Positions 11,801 to 18,240 of a DNA stretch of 25,036 bases are shown piece by piece (within the stretch, counting starts at the first letter, position 1; every line of letters begins with the position of its first letter). The translations under genes were made by a program, and so were the position numbers. Origin of the DNA: a virus; the IMG/VR virus record IMGVR_UViG_3300032360_000049, positions 1 through 25,036 of that record, one strand, 5' to 3'. Below the pieces are notes generated by a model that did no database searches, was not told the origin of the DNA, and saw only the letters and a list, made by a program, of their open reading frames with translations.

Positions 11801-12207
11801 ACTCTCCTAATAATTCTTTCTTTCTCTAGATCCACTACATTATCTCCGAGTTCTTGAGTGTCTGGTTCATAGTGATCTATAATAGATTCTAATTTATGAA
11901 GCTTAACCTGTGTGTATGGCCACATCAGTTTAGCAAACACTAAAGCGTCTCGGTGCCCGCAGGCCCAACGCCACCATCGTTTTTTAGGAGTACCTTTATT
12001 TTTTTTTTCGTTACTCCAACCAAAACCTAATACTTCATGAAGACCGGTAATAACATCTTTGTCGGTCAGGGCTATTTCACAGCGGATGTGCCACTGATTA
12101 TAAATTTTGTTTCCTCTGTCTTTGTGTTTAGTCTTTTTTTTGTAGCATGCTACATGGCCTCTTACATCAAAGAGTCCGGCTATATAAGCTATTTCACTTA
12201 TTTCCAT
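11791..12207 (-). CDS. LAGLIDADG-like protein, catalytic acid replaced
   Basis: The 138-residue product opens with EIAYIAGLFDVRGHVACY (5-22), aligning with the LAGLIDADG helix (AGLFDxEG). WHIRCEIALTDKDVITGLHE and a C-terminal RDALVFAKLMWPY helix also fit that fold. The position that normally holds the metal-binding Asp or Glu is Arg16 (FDVRG). The fold is therefore likely, but DNA cleavage is doubtful; it may be a decayed homing enzyme or one reused for binding. One core motif means a homodimer if functional. It overlaps genes on both sides. Confidence 0.7.
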   Translation of the reverse strand: MEISEIAYIAGLFDVRGHVACYKKKTKHKDRGNKIYNQWHIRCEIALTDKDVITGLHEVLGFGWSNEKKNKGTPKKRWWRWACGHRDALVFAKLMWPYTQVKLHKLESIIDHYEPDTQELGDNVVDLEKERIIRRVWP

Positions 12208-12430
12208 TTTTTTCTTTCGTTAGTGCGTCGTAGGCATGCATCTTAATATCTTTGTCTGTAGAGATAACAGTTAGAAAATCTATGCCACTGTACGCTTTAG
12301 CATAAGCATTATGACTTACAGCAATTCCTGCGCCAGAACTTATTATAGCGAAATTAGTGCAAGAACTTGTAAGTATTACGAGTGCCGTGAGTAGCATCAT
12401 CGTGCTCAACCAGTTTGGGTTGATATACAT
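12194..12430 (-). CDS. Small phage lipoprotein
   Basis: From ATG 12430 the 78-residue product starts MYINPNWLSTMMLLTALVIL followed by the lipobox LTSSC, so lipidation at Cys is predicted. The mature part (FAIISSGAGIAVSHNAYAKA then a Lys-rich end) has an Ala and Gly rich stretch. GGAGAG lies seven bases before this ATG. An ATG further upstream (12505) would bury the signal peptide and is rejected. Its start lies inside the end of the zinc-finger gene, an overlap of 77 bases. Membrane role unknown. Confidence 0.75.
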   Translation of the reverse strand: MYINPNWLSTMMLLTALVILTSSCTNFAIISSGAGIAVSHNAYAKAYSGIDFLTVISTDKDIKMHAYDALTKEKNGNK

Positions 12431-12569
12431 AAAACTCTCCTTCCGAGTCACATTCCCAGCATTGGTGAATGTGATTCTTTTGATCAACATGGACAACCCT
12501 AACATATCCGTTGCCTTTGCACACGTCGCAAATTTCTTTGTGTACTCTATATTTTTTTAATCTTGCCAT
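12354..12569 (-). CDS. DnaJ-type zinc-finger protein, 71 aa
   Basis: Two Cys pairs are visible: CDVCKGNGYVRV (residues 14-25), a CxxCxGxG repeat, and CWECDSEGEF (37-46), a degenerate second one. These resemble the zinc-binding repeats of DnaJ without a J domain. It is probably a zinc-stabilised adaptor or peptide-binding protein. It overlaps the RHH-like gene upstream by 23 bases and the lipoprotein gene by 77. Confidence 0.75.
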   Translation of the reverse strand: MARLKKYRVHKEICDVCKGNGYVRVVHVDQKNHIHQCWECDSEGEFYVYQPKLVEHDDATHGTRNTYKFLH

Positions 12570-12720
12570 TTAACTTTTTCGCTTTCTCATTCGTTAATGC
12601 TTCAATGGTTTTACTAATTGATAATTTTGCATCTGGTAATAATACCTTCGACAAACTAATCAAAGTCTTGTATGTTTCATGTGTAAGTGAAACGTTTCGA
12701 TATTTTGTAATATCAGTCAT
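12547..12720 (-). CDS. Ribbon-helix-helix-like small protein, 57 aa
   Basis: The product has a strand-like NVSLTHETYKTLISLSKVLL followed by a second helix containing SKTIEALTNEKAKKL. This is the usual outline of a dimeric ribbon-helix-helix DNA-binding protein (beta strand, helix A, helix B). It could repress the adjacent promoters. AAAGGA lies seven bases before ATG 12720, and a consensus promoter (12743-12771) lies just upstream. It would be the first gene of the long operon down to 9297. The fold assignment is by pattern only. Confidence 0.65.
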   Translation of the reverse strand: MTDITKYRNVSLTHETYKTLISLSKVLLPDAKLSISKTIEALTNEKAKKLNGKIKKI

Positions 12721-12733
12721 GTGTTCCTTTCAT

Positions 12734-12762
12734 TTGAACTATTATATAGGATTTTTTTAAAA
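12734..12762 (+). promoter_or_regulatory. Weak plus-strand promoter candidate
   Basis: TTGAAC (12734-12739), 17 bp and TTAAAA (12757-12762) end eight bases before ATG 12771. It is interlocked with the minus promoter as at 7.85 kb. The -10 is poor, so it rests mainly on the repeated layout. Confidence 0.3.
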
Positions 12763-12771
12763 GATTGTCAA
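12743..12771 (-). promoter_or_regulatory. Strong sigma70-like promoter, minus strand (P2)
   Basis: TTGACA (12771-12766), 17 bp and TATATA (12748-12743), extended to TATAAT, with ATCC before the -10. It drives the operon starting at 12720 with a leader of roughly 16 bases containing AAAGGA. Its -35 overlaps the start codon of the plus-strand gene at 12771. Confidence 0.8.
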
Positions 12772-12992
12772 TGATAAAATTTACTTTAACAATATGGGTG
12801 TGTTCTTTTTTAAGTATGCCGAGTGTATGTATGGCGCCTATTGAAAGTACTATCCGCTACAACAGCTGGTATGAATGTTCACGGGCTGCGCATATGCAGT
12901 CTATAAGGATATATTCTAGGTTAGGCTATAAATATGTTAATGAGAATAAAATTGCAACACGTTACACTTGTAAAGCAGATGAGACTATTTGA
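12771..12992 (+). CDS. Small exported two-Cys protein, plus strand
   Basis: A signal peptide (MIKFTLTIWVCSFLSMPSVC then MA) precedes a mature domain of about 50 residues. That domain has WYECSRAAH and RYTCKAD, whose cysteines could form one disulphide in the periplasm. It resembles in outline the exported proteins at 13068-13280 and 13865-14080. It stands alone on the plus strand, divergent from the operon at 12720 and convergent with the gene at 13280. A TTG at 12765 is an alternative start. No Shine-Dalgarno, so leaderless translation is possible. Confidence 0.7.
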   Translation: MIKFTLTIWVCSFLSMPSVCMAPIESTIRYNSWYECSRAAHMQSIRIYSRLGYKYVNENKIATRYTCKADETI

Positions 12993-13037
12993 CAATATGG
13001 CCGAAATGTGTTAGAGCAAAATCTTCTCACCACAATT

Positions 13038-13068
13038 AACCTATTCTAAATCCCTTTTAGGGTAGGTT
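13038..13068. terminator. Bidirectional terminator candidate between convergent genes
   Basis: AACCTA/TAGGTT (13038-13043, 13063-13068) encloses CTAAA/TTTAG with two G-T pairs between, about 13 bp with a 5-base loop. It lies between the plus gene ending at 12992 and the minus gene ending at 13068. The T-run after it is short. Confidence 0.5.
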
Positions 13069-13280
13069 TATTCACAATAATATCCCTGGATCGTTCCTCG
13101 ACCATCATTAAGATACCAGCCTTGTTCTTCCCCTGGTCCCTGATACGTGGATACTACTTCGGTATATGCTTGGCCCAAAGCTAAACAATCCATGATGTCT
13201 ATGGAAGGATTAAAATCTAGCTTTTCTTTGACGACCGTGCCGTTGAAAAGTAGAATCAATATCACTAGTGTCTTGACCAT
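13068..13280 (-). CDS. Small exported two-Cys protein
   Basis: From ATG 13280 the 70-residue product starts MVKTLVILILLFNGTVVKEK, a signal-like hydrophobic segment. It then has IMDCLALGQAY and a terminal QGYYCE, giving two mature Cys. GGGGGAG lies about 9 bases upstream. The upstream ATG at 13313 would hide the signal and is not used. It overlaps the leaderless gene at 13210-13443 by 71 bases. Function unknown. Confidence 0.7.
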   Translation of the reverse strand: MVKTLVILILLFNGTVVKEKLDFNPSIDIMDCLALGQAYTEVVSTYQGPGEEQGWYLNDGRGTIQGYYCE

Positions 13281-13443
13281 GTATTTTTCTCCCCCATTTA
13301 ATGATTCGATCAAAATTTTTAGCTTTAATATTTATTTCCGGACCAAATCTTTGCCACGAGTCTTTAACAAGATTTAATTCAATCAGCAAATTGGTCCATT
13401 GCTTTTGAGATATATTAGATACTTTTATATGTACTTCTTTCAT
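13210..13443 (-). CDS. Hypothetical protein, 77 aa, leaderless
   Basis: The product begins MKEVHIKVSNISQKQWTNLL with KNFDRIIKWGRKI in the middle and a basic C-terminus. It looks like a small alpha-beta domain; no family recognised. Its ATG is six bases past the -10 of the promoter at 13450-13478, and no Shine-Dalgarno could fit, so translation is probably leaderless. The last 24 codons overlap the exported protein gene. Confidence 0.7.
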   Translation of the reverse strand: MKEVHIKVSNISQKQWTNLLIELNLVKDSWQRFGPEINIKAKNFDRIIKWGRKIHGQDTSDIDSTFQRHGRQRKARF

Positions 13444-13449
13444 ACTGTA

Positions 13450-13478
13450 TATATAGGATATTAGATGATTAAAGTCAA
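13450..13478 (-). promoter_or_regulatory. Strong sigma70-like promoter, minus strand (P3)
   Basis: TTGACT (13478-13473), 17 bp and TATATA (13455-13450) with ATCC before the -10. ATG 13443 follows after six bases, exactly as at 7.84 kb. Its -35 overlaps the last codons of the gene at 13475-13609. Confidence 0.75.
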
Positions 13479-13609
13479 GTGCCTGTTTTGGGTAAATAGC
13501 ACCCCATTCTTTTCTCCTGTTTATTACGATTTTTCTTGTGTCTTCCAGGCCTCTTTTTCCTAGTTTGTTTATGGTAGGTGTTAACTCCGTACTTTGGTAG
13601 TGTCGCCAT
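13475..13609 (-). CDS. Small Lys/Arg-rich conserved phage protein, 44 aa
   Basis: The product begins MATLPKYGVNTYHKQTRKKR and continues PGRHKKNRNKQEKR. The KKRPGRHKKxxNKxxKR core is one I recognise from many marine phage genomes. It is very basic and probably contacts nucleic acid, but has no assigned role. It starts inside the end of the zinc-ribbon gene (29-base overlap). Confidence 0.7.
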   Translation of the reverse strand: MATLPKYGVNTYHKQTRKKRPGRHKKNRNKQEKRMGCYLPKTGT

Positions 13610-13820
13610 CTTTAGTTTCTTCAGGAAATTTGGTTATAGCTGGTAAATATCTTATGCTACCATTAATATACTGTTTACAATCAGAACCACAATTCATACA
13701 CCTGTATATTTCAGGACTTAAAGATACAAACATAGTTTCGTAAGTACAAGTAGGACATACGCCACCCGTAACTTGTGCTGCTACATCAAGAGCTTTCCCA
13801 AAAGGACCTTTTTTGTACAT
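13581..13820 (-). CDS. Zinc-ribbon protein, 79 aa
   Basis: Two Cys pairs, VCPTCTYE (21-28) and RCMNCGSDC (40-48), form a typical zinc ribbon. The domain then continues through KQYINGSIRYLPAI. The start has GGAG about 11 bases upstream. A small nucleic-acid or protein adaptor is likely. It precedes the basic 44-residue protein with a coding overlap. Confidence 0.75.
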   Translation of the reverse strand: MYKKGPFGKALDVAAQVTGGVCPTCTYETMFVSLSPEIYRCMNCGSDCKQYINGSIRYLPAITKFPEETKDGDTTKVRS

Positions 13821-13864
13821 GTTTATCTTTTCTCCTATCCTTAATTTTATCTTCTTTTTATTTA

Positions 13865-14080
13865 TTATTCAAGTATTAGCGCTGTAATCTTTTTTTCACC
13901 CATATACACCTCTATTTGAGCTTTAGATTTAATGCATTGATATATAACTCTATCAGTAGTTTTTTTATCCCGCATCGCGATGCGCTTGCCTTTGAGGCAT
14001 TGGCTGAGGGTGGGCTGAATTAAGTGCTCCTTAATTTCATGGTCTACAATGAGTAAAAGTGCAAAAACTGTCTCGATCAT
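13865..14080 (-). CDS. Small exported two-Cys protein, 71 aa
   Basis: A short hydrophobic N-terminus (MIETVFALLLIVDHEIKEHL) is followed by LSQCLKGKRIA and VIYQCIKSKAQ, and a mixed end. The Cys layout matches the exported proteins at 12771 and 13280. The hydrophobic segment is short, so signal peptidase cleavage is uncertain. The ATG follows directly after the stop of the membrane protein gene upstream. Confidence 0.65.
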   Translation of the reverse strand: MIETVFALLLIVDHEIKEHLIQPTLSQCLKGKRIAMRDKKTTDRVIYQCIKSKAQIEVYMGEKKITALILE

Positions 14081-14266
14081 TTAACTAAACCCCCACCAAA
14101 TTAAAGCTACAGGAATAACAATATGTTCAAAAATTTCATACAGACAAATAAAAACTAGAAGCCATGTAAAAAATAGACTCGTTTTAGATTTTCGAGTGAG
14201 AAAATCAAATAGAGTGACGTGCCATGTAGTAATTTTATGTGTAAGTTTTAATAAACTTTCTTTCAT
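14081..14266 (-). CDS. Small membrane protein, 61 aa
   Basis: A basic amphipathic N-terminus (MKESLLKLTHKITTWHVTLF) precedes one long or two short hydrophobic segments (TSLFFTWLLVFICLYEIF and HIVIPVALIWWGFS). Size and topology would allow a holin or other inner-membrane role, but there is no sequence evidence for one. It overlaps the TM coiled-coil gene by ATGA. Confidence 0.7.
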   Translation of the reverse strand: MKESLLKLTHKITTWHVTLFDFLTRKSKTSLFFTWLLVFICLYEIFEHIVIPVALIWWGFS

Positions 14267-14670
14267 CCGGGAGTCCCATTAGCAAATGTTCTTTGCTTAT
14301 CTTTTAATTTTTCAATATCACTCATCATCTTCTCTACATCTTTTTGCAGACGGTCTATATTTACGGTATTTGACATCATATTCTCCATCCGACTTTCCAT
14401 TTTCTCTAATTGACCTGACATGTGCTCCACCAACATGAAAAGCTCGGCTTCTCCACTTGATTGTCCTAATTCTCCACGCGGGTATTTGATTCTAAATTCT
14501 GAGTTTTGTTCTAAATCTTTTTCCATTAACTCTAAGGTTGTGGTATGCCTGTTAAGGGTCTCTTGGATAGAAAAAAATGCCCAGGTCCCGATCGCAACCA
14601 GCGCGATTAGGCTGGCAACTGTCTTCATCGGCATTTGAACTTTTGCTTCGTCTGAAATTTTTAGTGCCAT
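14263..14670 (-). CDS. Membrane-anchored coiled-coil protein, 135 aa
   Basis: One transmembrane helix (VASLIALVAIGTWAFFSI, about residues 18-35) is followed by about 95 residues of mostly coiled coil (HMSGQLEKMESRMENMMSNT). A type II arrangement with a periplasmic coiled coil is typical of inner-membrane spanins, although many marine phages carry similar genes of unknown role. It starts on the stop of a lipoprotein gene (TAATG). Function is inferred at best. Confidence 0.75.
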   Translation of the reverse strand: MALKISDEAKVQMPMKTVASLIALVAIGTWAFFSIQETLNRHTTTLELMEKDLEQNSEFRIKYPRGELGQSSGEAELFMLVEHMSGQLEKMESRMENMMSNTVNIDRLQKDVEKMMSDIEKLKDKQRTFANGTPG

Positions 14671-14825
14671 TAGTTACAATTATTTTTGCTCAAGTCTACG
14701 GGCACTTCTTTAGTAAACCAGAACCAAGATGAAATTTTAGTTCCTTCTTGTGTGTACGTGCATTTTTGCCCGACTGAGCAGGCGCTTAATGCGAATAATG
14801 CTAGTATTAAAAATAATTTTTTCAT
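14670..14825 (-). CDS. Small lipoprotein, 51 aa
   Basis: A short signal (MKKLFLILALFALSACSVGQ) contains the lipobox LSAC, with lipidation predicted at Cys16. The mature part is about 36 residues (KCTYTQEGTKISSWFWFTKE) with two further Cys near positions 22 and 50. It fits the size of a phage outer-membrane spanin (Rz1-like), next to a TM coiled-coil protein. That role is inference only. Confidence 0.75.
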   Translation of the reverse strand: MKKLFLILALFALSACSVGQKCTYTQEGTKISSWFWFTKEVPVDLSKNNCN

Positions 14826-14826
14826 G

Positions 14827-15165
14827 TTAGTTGGTTAGGGGGTTTGACGTGGAGACCTTAATCTCCTCTATTTGAACTTTTAGTAATTCGATTTCTTTAG
14901 CATTAACTAAAGGTTTAGTATGATTATGCTTAACTGGATGCTCGTGTGAAGTGTCCACACTTTCTAATTTTGCTACTTTTTCCTCTAACACTTTTATTTC
15001 TGATAAAAAACTCATATCAATGCTTTTAGATGCACCTTCTAGTACTTCTAACTTAGTCATAACCTCACCATACTTAATGAAACCACCACCGATTGCAACG
15101 ATGGCTGCGATCAATGCAGCGATTCCTGCGAGCTGGTCTTTTAAATTAAATTTTTTATCAGCCAT
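14827..15165 (-). CDS. Membrane-anchored coiled-coil protein, 112 aa
   Basis: Topology matches the 135-residue protein: a TM segment (QLAGIAALIAAIVAIGGGFI) near residues 11-30, then coiled coil (FLSEIKVLEEKVAKLESV), and a His-rich patch (HEHPVKHNH) before a second helix. It ends two bases before the lipoprotein start and overlaps the end of the Glu-rich gene. Function unknown. Confidence 0.75.
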   Translation of the reverse strand: MADKKFNLKDQLAGIAALIAAIVAIGGGFIKYGEVMTKLEVLEGASKSIDMSFLSEIKVLEEKVAKLESVDTSHEHPVKHNHTKPLVNAKEIELLKVQIEEIKVSTSNPLTN

Positions 15166-16702
15166 TTTTTAACATCTCCAGTTCATATAAAAGCCGTTGC
15201 TTCTTAATATTTATTTCATTAAGTTTTCTGGCTTTGATTTCGATCTTATCATTTTGAATATAACTTGCAAGATTAGTATTTGGGTATATTTGTCTAAAAT
15301 CAAAGATATTTAACTGGTCTAAATATATGTCTTTTGGCTTATAAAAGACTGCATTTTGATACATGTCCAAAGATGCCTGCTCACTTGTCATCGCTTCCAT
15401 TTTTATAATATTTTTGATAGCTAAATTTTTAGCAACATCCTTAATATCCTTGTCAATCTTATCCATTATTCTAGAGAGATTTTTAACGATAGCTTTTTTC
15501 TGTTGTATCTTTTTTTGTTTGGCAAGCTTCTTAGCCTGAAGAGTGGATGTTGCAGCAGTTTCGCTAGTAGGTTCCTCTTCTTGTGCTTCTTCTTCAAACG
15601 TTTCTTCATCCGCTGCTTCTACCATTTCTGTGGACTCTTCTTCAACTGCTTCTTCAGCCATTTCCGTAGGTTCTTCCTCCATAACCTCTTCTTCGGCCAT
15701 TTCTGTAGGTTCTTCAGTCATTTCTTCTTCCACCATAGGCTCTTCTTCCTCAAATGTTTCAGTCATCATTGGAGATTCTTCTTCCATTATTTCTTCTTCA
15801 GAAACCATAGGTAAGAATGTTTCAACGATTTCGTTAGTTTCTTCATAAATTTCCTCCATTTCTGTGTCTGTAAATTCAAACATTGGACCATCTTCAAATG
15901 CCATATCTTCGTCTTCCATAAAGAACTCTTCATCCATCTCCATAAAGAATTCCTCTATGAATTCTTCTGCAAATGTAAATGTTTCCATCTCCATCTCAAA
16001 CTGGGGCTCTTCATTAAAAGTGAAAGTTTCTTCTTCAAAGAAGAATTCTTCCATGTCTTCAAAGACTTCTTCTTGTAAATCTTCTAGAGCTTCTTCAATA
16101 TCATCTAATGCGTCTGATGCATCTTGTTCTAGTACAGTATCATCGTAAGTTACAGTTAAGATAGGTTGTTTTAAATCTGCTGCTCTATGTGTTCCACTAT
16201 ATGAAGCACTACCAGATGGACTAGAATTAAATTCAAATCTAGCCTTGATATCAAAATCAGTTTGAGTGTTTGAACCTATTGAATAAGTATTATTACCTGT
16301 ATTTTGAAAGGCACATCCATTAAAAGTTGCACATGATCCTGTAATTGTTTTAGTTTGAGTTGTAACATTACCATCACTATTAGTTATAATCTGTTTCATT
16401 ACAACATCTTGGTCATTACTATTCCAAAACCATACCTTAGCAGATTGATTAGATGTAAAGCCATTATTGAATTGGTCTGCAGATATATCTACGTCATCCA
16501 CTAGACTATAGGCTTCTGTATTTTCTACATAACCCTCGTCTATTCCAGCGATGGTTCCTGTTCCGTGATTACTGGATAATTGGCCCGTCCAGTTATTTCC
16601 TGATGTGAAAGTTTGACTTAGAATATTATTTGTTGTTACTTCTTCTGCTGAAGTCGTAAGGGTTAACGTCATCAGCAAAACGGTCAATAGCAAAGTGCGC
16701 AT
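15158..16702 (-). CDS. Exported Glu-rich low-complexity protein, 514 aa
   Basis: A clear signal peptide (MRTLLLTVLLMTLTLTTSAE) is followed by a Ser, Asn and Thr rich domain (to about residue 185) with a Cys pair (GSCATFNGCAF). Then come about 200 residues dominated by Glu with Phe, Met and Thr (runs of EEPTEMAEEEVMEEE type). The C-terminus is basic and helical (KKIQQKKAIVKNLSRIMDK), ending in a Lys and Leu rich coiled coil. AGGAG precedes the ATG. The repeats make it a likely extended or calcium-binding envelope or virion protein; this is inference. Reverse-frame ORFs here are shadows of the Glu codons. Confidence 0.85.
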   Translation of the reverse strand: MRTLLLTVLLMTLTLTTSAEEVTTNNILSQTFTSGNNWTGQLSSNHGTGTIAGIDEGYVENTEAYSLVDDVDISADQFNNGFTSNQSAKVWFWNSNDQDVVMKQIITNSDGNVTTQTKTITGSCATFNGCAFQNTGNNTYSIGSNTQTDFDIKARFEFNSSPSGSASYSGTHRAADLKQPILTVTYDDTVLEQDASDALDDIEEALEDLQEEVFEDMEEFFFEEETFTFNEEPQFEMEMETFTFAEEFIEEFFMEMDEEFFMEDEDMAFEDGPMFEFTDTEMEEIYEETNEIVETFLPMVSEEEIMEEESPMMTETFEEEEPMVEEEMTEEPTEMAEEEVMEEEPTEMAEEAVEEESTEMVEAADEETFEEEAQEEEPTSETAATSTLQAKKLAKQKKIQQKKAIVKNLSRIMDKIDKDIKDVAKNLAIKNIIKMEAMTSEQASLDMYQNAVFYKPKDIYLDQLNIFDFRQIYPNTNLASYIQNDKIEIKARKLNEINIKKQRLLYELEMLKNG

Positions 16703-16735
16703 ATATAATAACTCCTATAAATATTGTTAACCAGA

Positions 16736-17431
16736 TCATTTAGGATCTACCCATTCCATTTTTTTCATTTGTATAGCTTCTTCTTTAATTCTCTCAGCTT
16801 CTATTTTTTCAAATTCTTTTGTCATTGCTATCTGTTCAGCTAATTCTGCTTTTTCACGTTCTTCCATACGTTTAACGTAAACTTTATAATCAGGTCTTTC
16901 ATGATCATATTTATTCCATAAAGACATAGCTTCTTTTCCAATACGTCCGTCGATTGGACAAGGCGTACCAGCTTGGATCATGCTTTCAAAAACACGTTCA
17001 TCTTGACAGAGGATTGCAACAGCTGCTACCTTCATACCAAAGTCATTAAGTATTCTAGCTAGCTTTAATCTTTCACAATTTTTATCAATCATATGTTTGC
17101 CACCACTAACACCAATACCAAATGTTTGTATACCTGCAGAAACTCCTACTGCGCACACGTCTTGTGTCATGGAATTATATGATGGAGCTCCTGCTGATGG
17201 TGGAGATGATCTTATATCTGAATTTGTAGTGTTATTAGTTGTAGATGTAGATTCAGAACCTGTTTCATATGTTGTGGTTGCCGTTGACGTATAACCGCCA
17301 TCGATTGACGTGTTGGAGCCACTAACGTTCGTCTGAACTTCGTCTGAACGAGCTGGTCCCCCAAATAGAGCTAACAGTGTCATGAGAATAATTAATATTC
17401 CCGTAAAATAATAATTCACGATCTTCTCCAT
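16736..17431 (-). CDS. Exported protein, 231 aa, with Ser/Thr-rich linker
   Basis: A membrane-targeting N-terminus (GILIILMTLLALFGGPARSD) is followed by a Ser, Thr and Asn rich linker to about residue 85. The compact domain DVCAVGVSAGIQTFGIGVSG follows, with Cys at CERLKL, ILCQDER and TPCPIDG, and then a long charged C-terminal helix (MEEREKAELAEQIAMTKEFE). It lies directly upstream of the Glu-rich exported gene and probably works with it. A GTG at 17419 with GGAG six bases upstream is an alternative start. No family name is known to me. Confidence 0.8.
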   Translation of the reverse strand: MEKIVNYYFTGILIILMTLLALFGGPARSDEVQTNVSGSNTSIDGGYTSTATTTYETGSESTSTTNNTTNSDIRSSPPSAGAPSYNSMTQDVCAVGVSAGIQTFGIGVSGGKHMIDKNCERLKLARILNDFGMKVAAVAILCQDERVFESMIQAGTPCPIDGRIGKEAMSLWNKYDHERPDYKVYVKRMEEREKAELAEQIAMTKEFEKIEAERIKEEAIQMKKMEWVDPK

Positions 17432-17433
17432 AA

Positions 17434-17598
17434 TTATTGACAGCTTTCACATTCCCCTGTCTCGTCGATAACAAGACCTTCTGTCTCGTCTTTTACTTCA
17501 CGACATTTACAATTATCACAGGTGCATACTCCGTATACATCTGCATGTAACTCACCATCACAGTGACAATTACAATTACAATTTTTACACTTCTTCAT
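17434..17598 (-). CDS. Metallothionein-like Cys-rich protein, 54 aa
   Basis: The product has 11 Cys in 54 residues, in CKNCNCNCHC (4-13), CTCDNCKC (25-32) and CESC (50-53), with His12 and His18. The C-x-C and C-x-x-C spacing is that of metallothioneins, which bind zinc, copper or cadmium in the cytoplasm. The start at 17598 has GAGG eight bases upstream and overlaps the previous gene. An ATG at 17616 is disfavoured. Whether it binds metal as a thionein or as two small zinc knuckles is open. Confidence 0.7.
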   Translation of the reverse strand: MKKCKNCNCNCHCDGELHADVYGVCTCDNCKCREVKDETEGLVIDETGECESCQ

Positions 17599-18238
17599 TT
17601 TTCTCCTCAATCTCATAGAAGTACCTATCAGTATCTTCTGTTTTCCACTTACCCGAATCCTCTACATTCCATTCTGAAGTTTGAACCTTCCAATCTGGTA
17701 CTTCGTCTTTTACTGTAAACGAAGGTATATCCCAGAGGATACGATTGTTGGGCTGTGCTGCATAATTACCATCCTCTAGTGCGAGAATGTGGGCGCATTT
17801 ATGTTCATGCGGTATTTCAGAATGATCTGTGTCGACTATATTACTCTCTGGGTGTGCCCAGTCAACTGTAAAAAGATATTTACCGGGATGGTTTTTCTTA
17901 TCTTTTCCAAAAAACTTTCCAGAACTTCCTTCTAAGAAATCAAAAGAAGTAACGCTAGGATAGTAACTAAAGCAATTCCACAGCTCCAGCTCATCAAGTC
18001 GCATCCTAGGAACTTTTTTTGCGTCATAGCCTCTTTGAATAAAAGCGGATATCGGCAGCCGATAGAATACAGCACCGTTTTCCATAATTGCATGAAAGAG
18101 TATAGGACGTCCTGTGATCGATGCCAGGCCAAAGATAATGCAGTCTTCCACTTCTCCATGATGTTCTTTAAGATCATAGAGATACTCTCTCCTGATCTGT
18201 GAATACATCACAGGAATGTTTGCATTTAAATAGGACAT
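17585..18238 (-). CDS. Conserved phage hypothetical protein, 217 aa
   Basis: The product begins MSYLNANIPVMYSQIRREYL and has a large compact core (GRPILFHAIMENGAVFYRLP, then SSGKFFGKDKKN) and an HKCAHILALEDGNYAAQPNN segment. A Trp and Glu rich tail follows. I recognise this arrangement from marine phage genomes but know no function. There is no signal peptide. It follows the SET gene by two bases and overlaps the metallothionein-like gene by 14, so it is co-translated with both. Confidence 0.8.
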   Translation of the reverse strand: MSYLNANIPVMYSQIRREYLYDLKEHHGEVEDCIIFGLASITGRPILFHAIMENGAVFYRLPISAFIQRGYDAKKVPRMRLDELELWNCFSYYPSVTSFDFLEGSSGKFFGKDKKNHPGKYLFTVDWAHPESNIVDTDHSEIPHEHKCAHILALEDGNYAAQPNNRILWDIPSFTVKDEVPDWKVQTSEWNVEDSGKWKTEDTDRYFYEIEEKNEEV

Positions 18239-18240
18239 AA

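Noticed and set aside
12431-12505. Longer start (12505) for the lipoprotein gene
   Set aside because: It would place 25 residues before the signal peptide; ATG 12430 has a good ribosome-binding site.
15503-16148. Ser-rich and Phe-rich plus-strand ORFs
   Set aside because: They are antisense readings of the GAA/GAG-rich part of the 514-residue gene; low-complexity shadows.
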